Source: Agathobacter sp.
GTDB lineage: Bacteria; Bacillota; Clostridia; Lachnospirales; Lachnospiraceae
Assembly: GCA_022767075.1 (NCBI GenBank)
Contig: JALEPP010000029.1
Location: forward strand, 1 to 63,395
DNA: 63,395 nucleotides
Direction: 5' to 3'
Both the position numbers and the translations under genes were made by a program. Below, piece by piece: positions 38,901 through 47,557 of the stretch. The notes beneath the pieces are model-generated. The model saw only the letters and a list, made by a program, of their open reading frames with translations, searched no databases and had not been told where the DNA came from. The number at the start of each line of letters is the position of its first letter. Within the stretch, counting starts at the first letter, position 1.

Positions 38901-39274
38901 ATCAGGAGGAGAACGAGTCCTTAAAAATGGACACAAATCTGGAAGATGATTCCGATGTGATTCCTATTGCAATTAAAAAGGACAAGACGCTAGCGGCAAA
39001 AAGCAGCTGCCTGACCACCGAACAGTTTGAGCTTTTAGGCGATTATGTGACCAATCTGGTAAAGAAACAGACGGAAGAAATCTACGAGGGAAATATTCGG
39101 GTAAACCCATATCAGGACGGACAAAGAGCCAGCTGTGATTACTGCGATTTCAAAAGCGTCTGCGGATTTGACGCAAGAATCCCGGGATTTGAAAAACGCA
39201 CCTTGAAAAAACGTAGCAAGGAAGAGGTGCTAGAATTAATGGAAACAGAGCTTGCGAAAAGGGGAACAAGTTAA
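35906..39274 (+). CDS. addB: Helicase-exonuclease AddAB subunit B
   Basis: LGNSGSGKT; C-terminal IDRLDLCENPEEVSLKVIDYKSG nuclease motif; Cys residues CAYSQF ... CDYCDFKSVC for the 4Fe-4S cluster. Confidence 0.95.
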   Translation: MSLQFVLGNSGSGKTDTIFRKILTEAKENPNKNYLIMAPEQSTMVLQRKLVDLSESHVIMNVDVLGFTRLAYRIFDELGMTNLTVLEETGKNLVLRKVAQEKEEELTVLRPNLSRMGYIGEVKSVLSEFAQYHVTAQVLEEFIGQGRSGQVLSAKLKDILVMQKGFEAFLEEKYITQEELLTVFCKVASKSEILKNSVIVFDDYTGFTPVQKDVLRVLLPLVEKIYVIMTMDEREVYVKSRGIQDLFDMPKKAMDSLYEMCQNLDVDIEKPLVLSGGDEKRFQEAKDLYFLEQNLFRNTYRVSKEKPKHIHLTCGKNPREELILCAREIHRLVKEEGYHYGDMAVVSGNPEVYCHYAEEVFEKYRIPFFLDQTTEIVFHPFVEFLRAVLEVLWKNFTYQSMLRLLRTGFIDLKTDEIDILENYVLALGIKGYQQWNKEFYRLPRQNKNLDLEKVNEIRSKIMSLLVPLKEAFDGSKHTLRQQVTALYEFVVACNCQQKLWQKQRELEEKNDLAKAKEYQQIYGIVMGLFDKMVGVLGEEVLPLEEFIEILEAGLSEAKVSSLPPSRDTITMGDIERTRLNAVKILFFLGVNDGIIPGSQNRGGILSEYERSILADARIELANNAREQVFIQKYYLYLNLTKPSRHLYLSYSMLDTEGKAQSPSYLVGTIGKMFPALETEVHSDAEKEWNLATKEGAFDYFVHGEKNENWYVLANVLLQDDLYKERVQELIQAGYVSYEHEPISKVVSEALYGRKIQGSVTRLEQYARCAYSQFLTYGLGLQQREESGFAPVDVGNLYHNALLLYSERLEASEYDWHHVPDSVRDEMAEQAIEDAAMSHPLFGEEATAEMHHTIDQMKRVMKQTVWALTEQVKKGEYVPQKFEVRFTSEMAPNLILNGRIDRLDLCENPEEVSLKVIDYKSGNTTYDIVKIYEGLQLQLVLYFNAAKELVAKEIGKKELIPGGLFYYRIADPLLDADTAESKEAYEKALLRALKPDGVVNQEENESLKMDTNLEDDSDVIPIAIKKDKTLAAKSSCLTTEQFELLGDYVTNLVKKQTEEIYEGNIRVNPYQDGQRASCDYCDFKSVCGFDARIPGFEKRTLKKRSKEEVLELMETELAKRGTS

Positions 39275-39277
39275 GAA

Positions 39278-42200
39278 ATGAAATGGACCAAAGAACAAGA
39301 ACAGGTAATTAATCTGGGAAATCGAAATATACTGGTGGCAGCAGGGGCCGGATCCGGTAAAACTGCAGTGCTGGTACAGCGAATTATTCGGATGATTACC
39401 GATGAAGATAAGCCGGTGGATATCGATCATTTATTGATTGTTACCTTTACAAAGGCAGCGGCTTCTGAGATGCGTGAACGAATTGGAGCGGCCATAGAAG
39501 AGAGGCTGTTGGAACATCCGGAGGATGAGAATCTGCAAAGACAGCTCACCCTGCTTCATCATGCCCAGATTACTACCATTGACAGCTTTTGTCTCTATGT
39601 GGTGCGCAATCATTTTGAGGAGATTTCTCTGGACCCTAATTTTCGGATTGCAGATACCGGAGAGATTACGCTTCTGGAGATGGAGACCATGGATGAGCTC
39701 ATGGAAGAAAACTATGAGGCTCCAACGGACGCCTTCCTTCATTTGGTAGATTGCTACGGCAGTAGCACGTCCAATGAAAAAGTAAAGGATATGATTACAA
39801 AAATATATAGTGTCAGCAAGAGCGCACCATGGCCTGTAAAATGGGTCAAAGGACTTGGCAGCTTGTATCAGGCTACCGACGAAACGTCCTGGGAGGAGTC
39901 CGCAATTTTGCGTACTTGTGCGGCCTATGCCAAGACCTTACTTATGGAAAGTGCAGATGATATGGAAAAAGCCGCAGCTCTTGCAAGGTCGGAGGACGGA
40001 CCGGTCCAATATCTGGAGACATTGGAAAAAGAGCAGAAAATGCTGGAAGCAGTTAAGGAGCTTGCTACCTATGAAGAGCTTTCAGAGTTTATCGCGAAGC
40101 TGACATTTGGAAGACTTCCCAGTATTCGTAATTACTCAGGAGATGAAGCCAAAAAGACCAGAGCTGTAGCGTTAAGAAATGAAGTTAAGGCAACGGTGGG
40201 GGAGATTCAGAAAAAATACTTTGCAGATTCTATTGCAGATATCTGCAGTCAGATGAACAGAATGTCCCCGGATATTATGGAGCTGATTCGACTCACCATA
40301 CGTTATATGGAGCGAATGGATAAAAAAAAGAGGGAAAGTCGTATCGCGGATTTTAGTGATATTGAGCATTTCGCACTTCAGATATTAGTAAATCCGGATT
40401 CCGGGACGATTACTGAAACAGCAAGGGAATTTCAGAATACCTTTGAGGAAATTCTCATTGATGAGTACCAGGACAGCAATCAGGTACAGGAGGAAATCCT
40501 TTGTGCTATTTCACGCATGATTCAGGGACAAAATAACATGTTTATGGTAGGAGACGTGAAGCAGAGCATCTACCGTTTCCGACAGGCAAAGCCTGAGCTG
40601 TTTATGGAGAAATATAAAACCTATAACCAGGAGGAAAGCACAACTCAGCGTATTGATTTGCATCAGAACTTCCGCAGCCGCATGGAGGTAATCGATTATG
40701 TCAATGACATTTTCTATAAGATTATGGGAGAGGATTTAGGTGGTGTTGCATATGACAAGAAGGCTTCTCTAAAGTTCGGAGCCCAGTACTTTCCGGATAA
40801 TACCGGAATGGAGCCGGAGCTTCTTTTGATTAATCAAAAGGATGAGCTTTTGGAAGGTACAGAGCTTGGGAAAAAAGAACTGGAAGCGGTTGTGATTGCT
40901 GATCGGATTGAACAGATTTTAAGGGACACTTTTGTGACGGATAAAAAGACCGGTGAGCTTAGGCGGGCAACCTGTGGCGATATCGTAATTCTTCTTCGCA
41001 GTCTAAAGGGATTTGGTCAGGATTTTGCCGAGGTGCTTTCCGAGAGGGGAATACCGGCTTATGTAGAAAGCAGTACGGGGTATTTCTCTGCTATCGAGGT
41101 TCAGACCACTTTAGCAATGTTAAAAATTCTGGATAATCCCTATCAGGATATCCCAATGGCTGCGGTCTTGAAATCTCCTATGGTTGGGTTGAGTGAGGAG
41201 GAATTGGCAGAGATTCGAGTCCTTGACAAGGACAAGAGCTTTGCAGAAAATGCCTTAGCGTATTGCAAGGAAGAAACAGAAAAGACAAAGGGCTTTTATC
41301 AGTGCTATGAGAACTTAAGAGCGCAGGTTCCGGATACTCCAATCCATACCTTGATTGCGCATATTTTGAAAGATACGGGGTATTTGGATTACGTGGCATC
41401 AATGCCGGCAGGAGAGAGACGATACGGCAATCTGCGTATGCTTATGGAAAAGGCTATTGCATATCAACAGACAAGCTATAAAGGCCTGTTTCATTTTGTG
41501 CGCTATATTGAATCACTTCAGAAGTATGATGTGGATTTTGGAGAGGCAGACACCACAGGGGAAAGCGCAGATGTGGTACGAATTATGTCCATTCATAAGT
41601 CAAAGGGCTTGGAGTTTCCTATTGTATTTGTGGCAGGACTTGGCAAAAAGTTCAATACGATGGATACCAGGCAGCCTATGGTAATTCATCCGGAGCTTGG
41701 AATCGGTCTCACGGAGCAGACTCTTTTTCCAAGAACCAAAAGGAATACGATGGCAAAAGAGCAGATTTCCAATCTGTTAAAACTGGAGAATCTTGGAGAG
41801 GAGCTTCGAATCCTCTATGTAGCACTTACCAGAGCAAAGGAGAAGCTGATTCTCACCGGTGTGATATCCGATTATCAAAAAGCAATGGAAGGTTATACAG
41901 GAGAAATTCGGTTGGGACATCTCATTTCTTACCAGCAGAGAGAGGGGGCAACCACCTATTTGGATTGGATTGTTCCTGCAATGATGTCCTATCCAAATCG
42001 TTACCAGATTAAGCCGGTGGACTTTGGAGAAGTGGTGGTGACCGCTGTGAAAAAGCAGATAGAACATCAGAAAAGTGTGGAGGAAGTGAATCGTAGAATT
42101 CGTCAGGTCACTGAGGACGAAAGACAGAAACTGGAGGAGGCTTTTCTTTTCCAATATGAGACAATCGGGAAGCCGGGACAAAAGCTGAAGTACTCCGTAT

Positions 42201-42910
42201 CGGAGCTTAAGCATATGTCTATGGAGCAGAATTTCCTCGCTACAGAACAACAGGCAGAGACTCCGGAATTTCTAAAAAGTGAGCCGGAAGAGATTATCCC
42301 AAGGTTTTTATCCGAGAAAGGTGCGGATACTTCATTAGGCGGAGATGTGGTTGTCAATCGAGGTGCTCTTCGGGGAACGGCAGTGCATCGTGCCATGGAG
42401 TGTATGAATTTTCTTCCGATACTCAATTTCTGTGAGAGCACTCCTGAGAAAATGAAGGCAGAGCAACCGGAAAAGCTTCAAGGTCAGATGGAGGAATACG
42501 TAAGGGATGAATTGCACAGAATGTTGGATAGTAAGCTTTTAACTCCGGAAATGATGGAGCTGATTCAAGTAGAAACGTTGATAACATTCATGATGAATCC
42601 CGTGGCTCTCGAGATGGCAAGAGCCCAGGAAAGAGGTCAGTTGTATCGGGAAAAACCATTCATTATGGACCATCAGGGGGTTTTAGTTCAGGGAATCATT
42701 GATGTGTTCTGGATTAAGGACGATACTCTTACCGTGCTTGATTACAAAACGGACAGGGTAAAGAAATCAGAAGAGTTAGTTCTTCGGTATCAGACACAGC
42801 TGGAGTTATACAAGGATGCCCTTGGAAGAAATTTTGGGACTCCGGAGACTCCAATGAAAACACGTGCACTCATTTACAGTTTCGCATGTAAAAATGTGGT
42901 AGAAATTTAG
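39278..42910 (+). CDS. addA: Helicase-exonuclease AddAB subunit A
   Basis: VAAGAGSGKTAVLVQRI Walker A; LIDEYQDSNQVQEEIL; GDVKQSIYRFRQAKPELF; VLDYKTDRV nuclease motif. Confidence 0.97.
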   Translation: MKWTKEQEQVINLGNRNILVAAGAGSGKTAVLVQRIIRMITDEDKPVDIDHLLIVTFTKAAASEMRERIGAAIEERLLEHPEDENLQRQLTLLHHAQITTIDSFCLYVVRNHFEEISLDPNFRIADTGEITLLEMETMDELMEENYEAPTDAFLHLVDCYGSSTSNEKVKDMITKIYSVSKSAPWPVKWVKGLGSLYQATDETSWEESAILRTCAAYAKTLLMESADDMEKAAALARSEDGPVQYLETLEKEQKMLEAVKELATYEELSEFIAKLTFGRLPSIRNYSGDEAKKTRAVALRNEVKATVGEIQKKYFADSIADICSQMNRMSPDIMELIRLTIRYMERMDKKKRESRIADFSDIEHFALQILVNPDSGTITETAREFQNTFEEILIDEYQDSNQVQEEILCAISRMIQGQNNMFMVGDVKQSIYRFRQAKPELFMEKYKTYNQEESTTQRIDLHQNFRSRMEVIDYVNDIFYKIMGEDLGGVAYDKKASLKFGAQYFPDNTGMEPELLLINQKDELLEGTELGKKELEAVVIADRIEQILRDTFVTDKKTGELRRATCGDIVILLRSLKGFGQDFAEVLSERGIPAYVESSTGYFSAIEVQTTLAMLKILDNPYQDIPMAAVLKSPMVGLSEEELAEIRVLDKDKSFAENALAYCKEETEKTKGFYQCYENLRAQVPDTPIHTLIAHILKDTGYLDYVASMPAGERRYGNLRMLMEKAIAYQQTSYKGLFHFVRYIESLQKYDVDFGEADTTGESADVVRIMSIHKSKGLEFPIVFVAGLGKKFNTMDTRQPMVIHPELGIGLTEQTLFPRTKRNTMAKEQISNLLKLENLGEELRILYVALTRAKEKLILTGVISDYQKAMEGYTGEIRLGHLISYQQREGATTYLDWIVPAMMSYPNRYQIKPVDFGEVVVTAVKKQIEHQKSVEEVNRRIRQVTEDERQKLEEAFLFQYETIGKPGQKLKYSVSELKHMSMEQNFLATEQQAETPEFLKSEPEEIIPRFLSEKGADTSLGGDVVVNRGALRGTAVHRAMECMNFLPILNFCESTPEKMKAEQPEKLQGQMEEYVRDELHRMLDSKLLTPEMMELIQVETLITFMMNPVALEMARAQERGQLYREKPFIMDHQGVLVQGIIDVFWIKDDTLTVLDYKTDRVKKSEELVLRYQTQLELYKDALGRNFGTPETPMKTRALIYSFACKNVVEI

Positions 42911-42965
42911 GTTCTGTGATACAATGAGTGCGAATATACAAAATAGCAGCTGCGGAGGAATAAGA

Positions 42966-43229
42966 ATGGATCAGTTTGACAATGAAGTATTAGATACATT
43001 TTTAGAGAATCAATTACAACTTTTTCCGGAAGAAGTGGCGGAGACCAGGGAAGAAGCAGAAGAGTTTTTAGAGGACTGCATGGCTGTAGTATGTGAGAAT
43101 GAAAGAGAAGTAAAGGAATACTTTGAGGAGGAAGGTCTGGATATTTCCGGAATGTCTATGGATGACATATTAGAACAAAGTGAAGTGTTTTCGCTTCCTT
43201 CCGGGAGATTCCTCATTGTAGAAGGTTAA
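42966..43229 (+). CDS. Small acidic hypothetical protein (87 aa)
   Basis: ATG 42966 with GGAGGAA RBS; MDQFDNEVLDTFLENQLQLFPEEVAETREEAEEFLEDCM. Confidence 0.75.
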   Translation: MDQFDNEVLDTFLENQLQLFPEEVAETREEAEEFLEDCMAVVCENEREVKEYFEEEGLDISGMSMDDILEQSEVFSLPSGRFLIVEG

Positions 43230-43248
43230 GAGGGAGAACCATATACCA

Positions 43249-44256
43249 ATGAAAAAGAGAATAGTAAGTATGGCACTTACGGTGTTTCTTGCTTCGTCTC
43301 TGCTGACGGGATGTAAAATAGGTGACACCGATTTTGTGCTGGATGTTACACATGTGGATCGTGGTTGTGTATTTCAGATGGGGGATATGGAATGTACGAT
43401 GGCGGAAGCAAAGCTCTATTTATGTAACTATAAAAACCTTTATGGGGTTGTGCATGGTGTAGATTTATGGAATTTTGAGTTTGGAGATAATAGCCTGCAG
43501 GATTACGTGAAATCAGTAACGTTGTCTCAGCTCACAAAGGTTTATGCTATGAACCTGATGGCTGAAGAAAAGGAAATAGAACTGACACAGGAAGAAAAGA
43601 AGCTGTGTTGGGATGCGGCAGACAGCTATTTTCAGTCGTTAAATGGAGATGAAAAAGATTATATCTCCATGACAAAAAGCCAACTGGAAGAGGCATTCGA
43701 ACGATATGCCGTAGCAGAAAAGCTTTACCGCCAGATGACGGAAGGGATAGACCAGGAAATCAGCGATGATGAGGCAAGAGTGATTAGACTGCAGCAGATC
43801 TATGTGTATGAGGAAAGTCTTGCAAAGGAAGTCGCTGAGAAAATCGCTCAGGACGTAGATTTTGAAACGTTGGCATCCAACTATAACAAAGCTTCTTCTA
43901 TTGAACGAACCGCAGCCAGAGGAGAGCTTCCAAAGGAAGTGGAAGAGGTAGCTTTTAATTTGGATGATGGACAGATTTCGTCCGGAATTGAGACCGAGAA
44001 TGGTTTTTACTTTATAAAATGTATTAGTAAATACGAAAAAGACCTGACAGAAGAAAATAAGCAGGTTATTTTGGTAAGACGAGAAAAGGAACAGTTCCAG
44101 GATGCATATGATGCATTTGTAGAATCAGAGAAGAAAGCAATCAACGTTAAGATATGGGACAGTATCCAGATTGATGAAAACCTGACAATTGTTACAGATA
44201 GTTTCTTTTCTACATATGACCAGTTCTTTGGCACAACCGAAGAAGTGGTGCAATAA
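43249..44256 (+). CDS. PrsA/SurA-like foldase lipoprotein
   Basis: Lipobox LLTGC; rotamase-like segment VDFETLASNYNKASSIERTAARGELPKEVEEVAFNLDDGQISSGIETENGFYFIKCI. Confidence 0.82.
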   Translation: MKKRIVSMALTVFLASSLLTGCKIGDTDFVLDVTHVDRGCVFQMGDMECTMAEAKLYLCNYKNLYGVVHGVDLWNFEFGDNSLQDYVKSVTLSQLTKVYAMNLMAEEKEIELTQEEKKLCWDAADSYFQSLNGDEKDYISMTKSQLEEAFERYAVAEKLYRQMTEGIDQEISDDEARVIRLQQIYVYEESLAKEVAEKIAQDVDFETLASNYNKASSIERTAARGELPKEVEEVAFNLDDGQISSGIETENGFYFIKCISKYEKDLTEENKQVILVRREKEQFQDAYDAFVESEKKAINVKIWDSIQIDENLTIVTDSFFSTYDQFFGTTEEVVQ

Positions 44257-44292
44257 AGATTAAGGACAAGAAAAAGCAGGGGGGAAGCTACC

Positions 44293-44841
44293 GTGAATGT
44301 TTTTTATTTCAACTGGGAGTGGGATGTATTATATGCATTACAGGACATTCATAATCCCATTTTAGATGTTTGTATGAAGCTGCTTTCCGATTTAGGAAAT
44401 GCAGGGCTATTTTGGATCCTCGTGTCGATTGTCTTGATGATAATTCCAAAATATCGCAAAATGGGAATTCAATGCGCAATAACAATGGCGTTGGCATTTA
44501 TTATTGGGAATTTGTTTTTTAAAAATCTATTGATGAGAGCTAGACCTTGCCAGATTGATACAGCAGTTCAGCTCTTGGTGAAGATTCCCCATGACTATTC
44601 GTTCCCGTCAGGCCATACCATGAACGGGTTTGCAGCGTCACTTTCCATTTTATATAACAATAAAAGGCTTGGAATTCCCGCAGTGGTGTTGGCGACGCTT
44701 ATCGCCATCTCAAGATTGTACAATTTTGTACATTTCCCAACCGATGTCATAGGCGGATTTATCATTGCGTTGGTACTTTCCGTGCTGACAGATTATTTGG
44801 TAAAAAAGCATTACGAGAAAAAAGCATCAGGAAAAAAATAA
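44293..44841 (+). CDS. PAP2-family phosphatase
   Basis: KNLLMRARPCQ ... DYSFPSGHTMNGFA ... SRLYNFVHFPTDVIGG tripartite PAP2 signature. Confidence 0.93.
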   Translation: MNVFYFNWEWDVLYALQDIHNPILDVCMKLLSDLGNAGLFWILVSIVLMIIPKYRKMGIQCAITMALAFIIGNLFFKNLLMRARPCQIDTAVQLLVKIPHDYSFPSGHTMNGFAASLSILYNNKRLGIPAVVLATLIAISRLYNFVHFPTDVIGGFIIALVLSVLTDYLVKKHYEKKASGKK

Positions 44842-44907
44842 AATAGATAATAGAATAGAAAATAGGATAAAAATAGGATAAAAATAGGATAGAAAGGATA
44901 AATACCC

Positions 44908-45129
44908 ATGGACAGAGAGGCATTAATTAATCAGTTAAAAACCGCGTTTAATGATGGTGTTGAAGAGAAAAAGGATAACAAGGATGTGGAATATAAAGCA
45001 GATACCAATTCTCTTTTAATCAACAAAGCGGTAGAAGCCCAGATTCTTGATGCAAGGAATGTTGAGATAAAGCCGATGTCAGAGGAAGAAATCTTTGCAA
45101 GACTTCACAATGAGAGACGAAATCAGTAA
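44908..45129 (+). CDS. Hypothetical protein (73 aa)
   Basis: ORF with AGAAAGGA RBS-like sequence, own downstream terminator. Confidence 0.65.
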   Translation: MDREALINQLKTAFNDGVEEKKDNKDVEYKADTNSLLINKAVEAQILDARNVEIKPMSEEEIFARLHNERRNQ

Positions 45130-45152
45130 AAAGGATTAAAAAACAGCCTATT

Positions 45153-45194
45153 AAAAAGTTCCAGCCACGTTTTTCGTGGCCGGAACTTTTTTTT
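45153..45194. terminator. Strong intrinsic terminator between the 73-aa gene and htpG
   Basis: AAAAAGTTCCAGCCACG-TTTTT-CGTGGCCGGAACTTTTTTTT. Confidence 0.9.
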
Positions 45195-45231
45195 CGTTAT
45201 TTTATTCTTTCATCATTCTGTTTTAAGCTTT

Positions 45232-47334
45232 TTATTTTGTAAGAAGTAACATGATGTCGTTACTACGTTTTACAAATTTTGCCATAGCCTCTACCGAAAG
45301 TGGCTGGTTTGCAAGAACTGCTAAGTCATAAAGCTGTTCACAGAACATTGGTACATTTTCGGAATCTTTGTTATTCAAGATGTACTGTACCAATGCGTTT
45401 CCCGCATTTAATGTGAGAGTCTGGTCAGCAGCAAACATGCTCATATCCATTCCGCCCATACCGTTCATGGCATACATTTTCATCATATCCTGCATACGTC
45501 GTCCTTCTTCGGAAAGGGTGATAACAGATGCGAGGTCATCATTTTTTAATTTCTCAACCTTGACGGTAAGCTTATCGTTGCTTAATACCTTTTTAAAGAG
45601 TTCAGAAAGAGTAGCAGAAGCTTCCGCTAAATCTTCACTGCTGTCTTCCTTCATTGCTTCTGTAAGGTCAGCATCAATACGCATGAATTTGTAATCCTCA
45701 TTGCGTTGCTCAAGCTGGGTGATAAAGGAAGTGTCGATGTTGTGGTCCAAAATAACAGCATTCATTCCTTGCTCTTTGAACATTGCAATGTATTGACCCT
45801 GCTGGTTGCGGTCTGTTACGTAGTATACAACCTTGCGGGAATCCTTTTCTTCGGAGTTATCAGCAGACGCATCAGCAGTGGAACTGTCATCCGAATCTGT
45901 AATATCATCAGAGGTGGTTGAATCAGCTGCGTCATCACAGGTCTCTTCCTTTTCCACCGGTGCAAGTAGCTCCGGAAGGGTCTGGTATTTATCGTTGATA
46001 TCCTTGAAGAGGATGTAATCATTCATTTTATCACAGAACTTGTCATCTTTTAGGCAGCCAAATTTGATGAATGGGCTGATATCATCCCAGTATTTCTCAT
46101 AGCTTTCTTTTTCGGTTTTGCACATTCCGATAAGCTTGTCTGCAACCTTTTTGGTGATGTATTCCTCAATCTTCTTTACGAATCCATCATTTTGAAGAGC
46201 GCTTCTTGATACGTTCAGAGGGAGGTCCGGACAGTCGATAACTCCCTTCAATAGCATTAAGAACTCCGGAATAACTTCCTTGATATTGTCAGCAATAAAT
46301 ACCTGGTTGTTGTAGAGCTTGATTGTTCCTTCAATGGAATCATATTCGGTATTGATTTTTGGGAAGTAAAGAATTCCCTTTAAGTTAAATGGATAGTCCA
46401 TGTTCAGGTGAATCCAGAACAAAGGCTCCTTGTAATCCATAAATACCTTGCGATAGAAGGCTTTGTATTCTTCATCGGTACAGTCCTTTGGATTTTTTGC
46501 CCAAAGTGGATGGGTATCGTTGATGGCAACAGGACGTTTTACAATCTTGTACTGATCTTTTGCAGGAACTGTCTCAACGATTTCCTTTTCTCCATTTTCG
46601 TTTTCTTTTTCTTCTGTCTTAGCTGCCTCGTGGATTTCCTCCACAACGGTATCGGTATCGAGTTTTTCATCGATGTTGATGAACTCGTATTCCTCAGGGG
46701 CGTTTGCCTTTGAAAGGAAGATTTCAGTTGGCATGAAAGAGCAGTACTTTGAAATGATTTCTCTTGCGCGGTATTCATTGGCAAACTCGAGACAATCTTC
46801 ATTTAAGAATAAAGTGATTTCGGTACCGACGGTATTTTTGGTTCCGTCCTCCATGTCGTATTCTGTGCCACCGTCACAGCTCCAATGTACAGCAGTAGCT
46901 CCATCCTTGTAGGAAAGGGTATCGATGGTTACTTCATCGGCAACCATAAATGCGGAATAGAAACCAAGACCGAAATGACCGATAATCTGATCATCATTTG
47001 CTTTGTCCTTGTATTTTTCTATGAAATCCGTAGCGCCGGAGAAGGCAATCTGGTTAATGTATTCTTCTACCTCATCTGCGGTCATACCAAGACCATTATC
47101 GATAAATTTTAAGGTCTTTTCCTCCGGATTAACAATAACCTCAATTTTGGCTTTGTAATCAGCTGGAAGAGTATACTCACCCATCATATCAAGCTTCTTT
47201 AATGTGGTAATAGCATCACAGCCGTTAGAGATTAACTCTCGATAAAAAATGTCGTGATCGGAATACAACCACTTCTTTATAATAGGAAATAGATTATCAC
47301 TGTCGATGGATAGATTTCCATGTTTATTGCTCAT
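45232..47334 (-). CDS. htpG: Molecular chaperone HtpG (Hsp90)
   Basis: LFPIIKKWLYSDHDIFYRELISNGCDAI; FIDNGLGMTADEVEEYINQIAFSGATDF; IGHFGLGFYSAFMVAD. Confidence 0.97.
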   Translation of the reverse strand: MSNKHGNLSIDSDNLFPIIKKWLYSDHDIFYRELISNGCDAITTLKKLDMMGEYTLPADYKAKIEVIVNPEEKTLKFIDNGLGMTADEVEEYINQIAFSGATDFIEKYKDKANDDQIIGHFGLGFYSAFMVADEVTIDTLSYKDGATAVHWSCDGGTEYDMEDGTKNTVGTEITLFLNEDCLEFANEYRAREIISKYCSFMPTEIFLSKANAPEEYEFINIDEKLDTDTVVEEIHEAAKTEEKENENGEKEIVETVPAKDQYKIVKRPVAINDTHPLWAKNPKDCTDEEYKAFYRKVFMDYKEPLFWIHLNMDYPFNLKGILYFPKINTEYDSIEGTIKLYNNQVFIADNIKEVIPEFLMLLKGVIDCPDLPLNVSRSALQNDGFVKKIEEYITKKVADKLIGMCKTEKESYEKYWDDISPFIKFGCLKDDKFCDKMNDYILFKDINDKYQTLPELLAPVEKEETCDDAADSTTSDDITDSDDSSTADASADNSEEKDSRKVVYYVTDRNQQGQYIAMFKEQGMNAVILDHNIDTSFITQLEQRNEDYKFMRIDADLTEAMKEDSSEDLAEASATLSELFKKVLSNDKLTVKVEKLKNDDLASVITLSEEGRRMQDMMKMYAMNGMGGMDMSMFAADQTLTLNAGNALVQYILNNKDSENVPMFCEQLYDLAVLANQPLSVEAMAKFVKRSNDIMLLLTK

Positions 47335-47385
47335 AATTCACAGCTCCTTTACTCATTTTTTTGTACTGAAACAGGTACAAGGAGT

Positions 47386-47414
47386 ATGATATATCCCTTA
47401 AAGGGAAAAGTCAA
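47386..47414 (-). promoter_or_regulatory. htpG promoter TTGACT-17-TATCAT
   Basis: On the minus strand: TTGACT TTTCCCTTTAAGGGATA TATCAT. Confidence 0.75.
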
Positions 47415-47421
47415 TAGAAAA

Positions 47422-47448
47422 TTAGCACTCTTTTAAAGCGAGTGCTAA
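47422..47448. promoter_or_regulatory. CIRCE element (HrcA operator)
   Basis: TTAGCACTC-TTTTAAAGC-GAGTGCTAA, exact match to the TTAGCACTC-N9-GAGTGCTAA consensus. Confidence 0.97.
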
Positions 47449-47485
47449 CAAACGCCTCAAATATTTTCAAATAATTGAAAAAATG

Positions 47486-47515
47486 TTGGCAGACAGATAG
47501 AAAAAGATGTATAAT
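47486..47515 (+). promoter_or_regulatory. Promoter of the MCP gene (TTGGCA-18-TATAAT)
   Basis: -35 47486-47491, -10 47510-47515. Confidence 0.65.
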
Positions 47516-47557
47516 AGATAGGAATTTAGGACTAATTGTATCGTGTTAGGAGGAAAT

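Noticed and set aside
35906-42910. addAB locus as a defence island
   Set aside because: AddAB is core recombination/repair; no restriction, CBASS, Thoeris or similar genes adjacent.
44845-44895. AAAATAGGAT repeats before the 73-aa ORF as a mobile or regulatory array
   Set aside because: Short AT-rich simple-sequence slippage only, no symmetry or flanking genes to support function.
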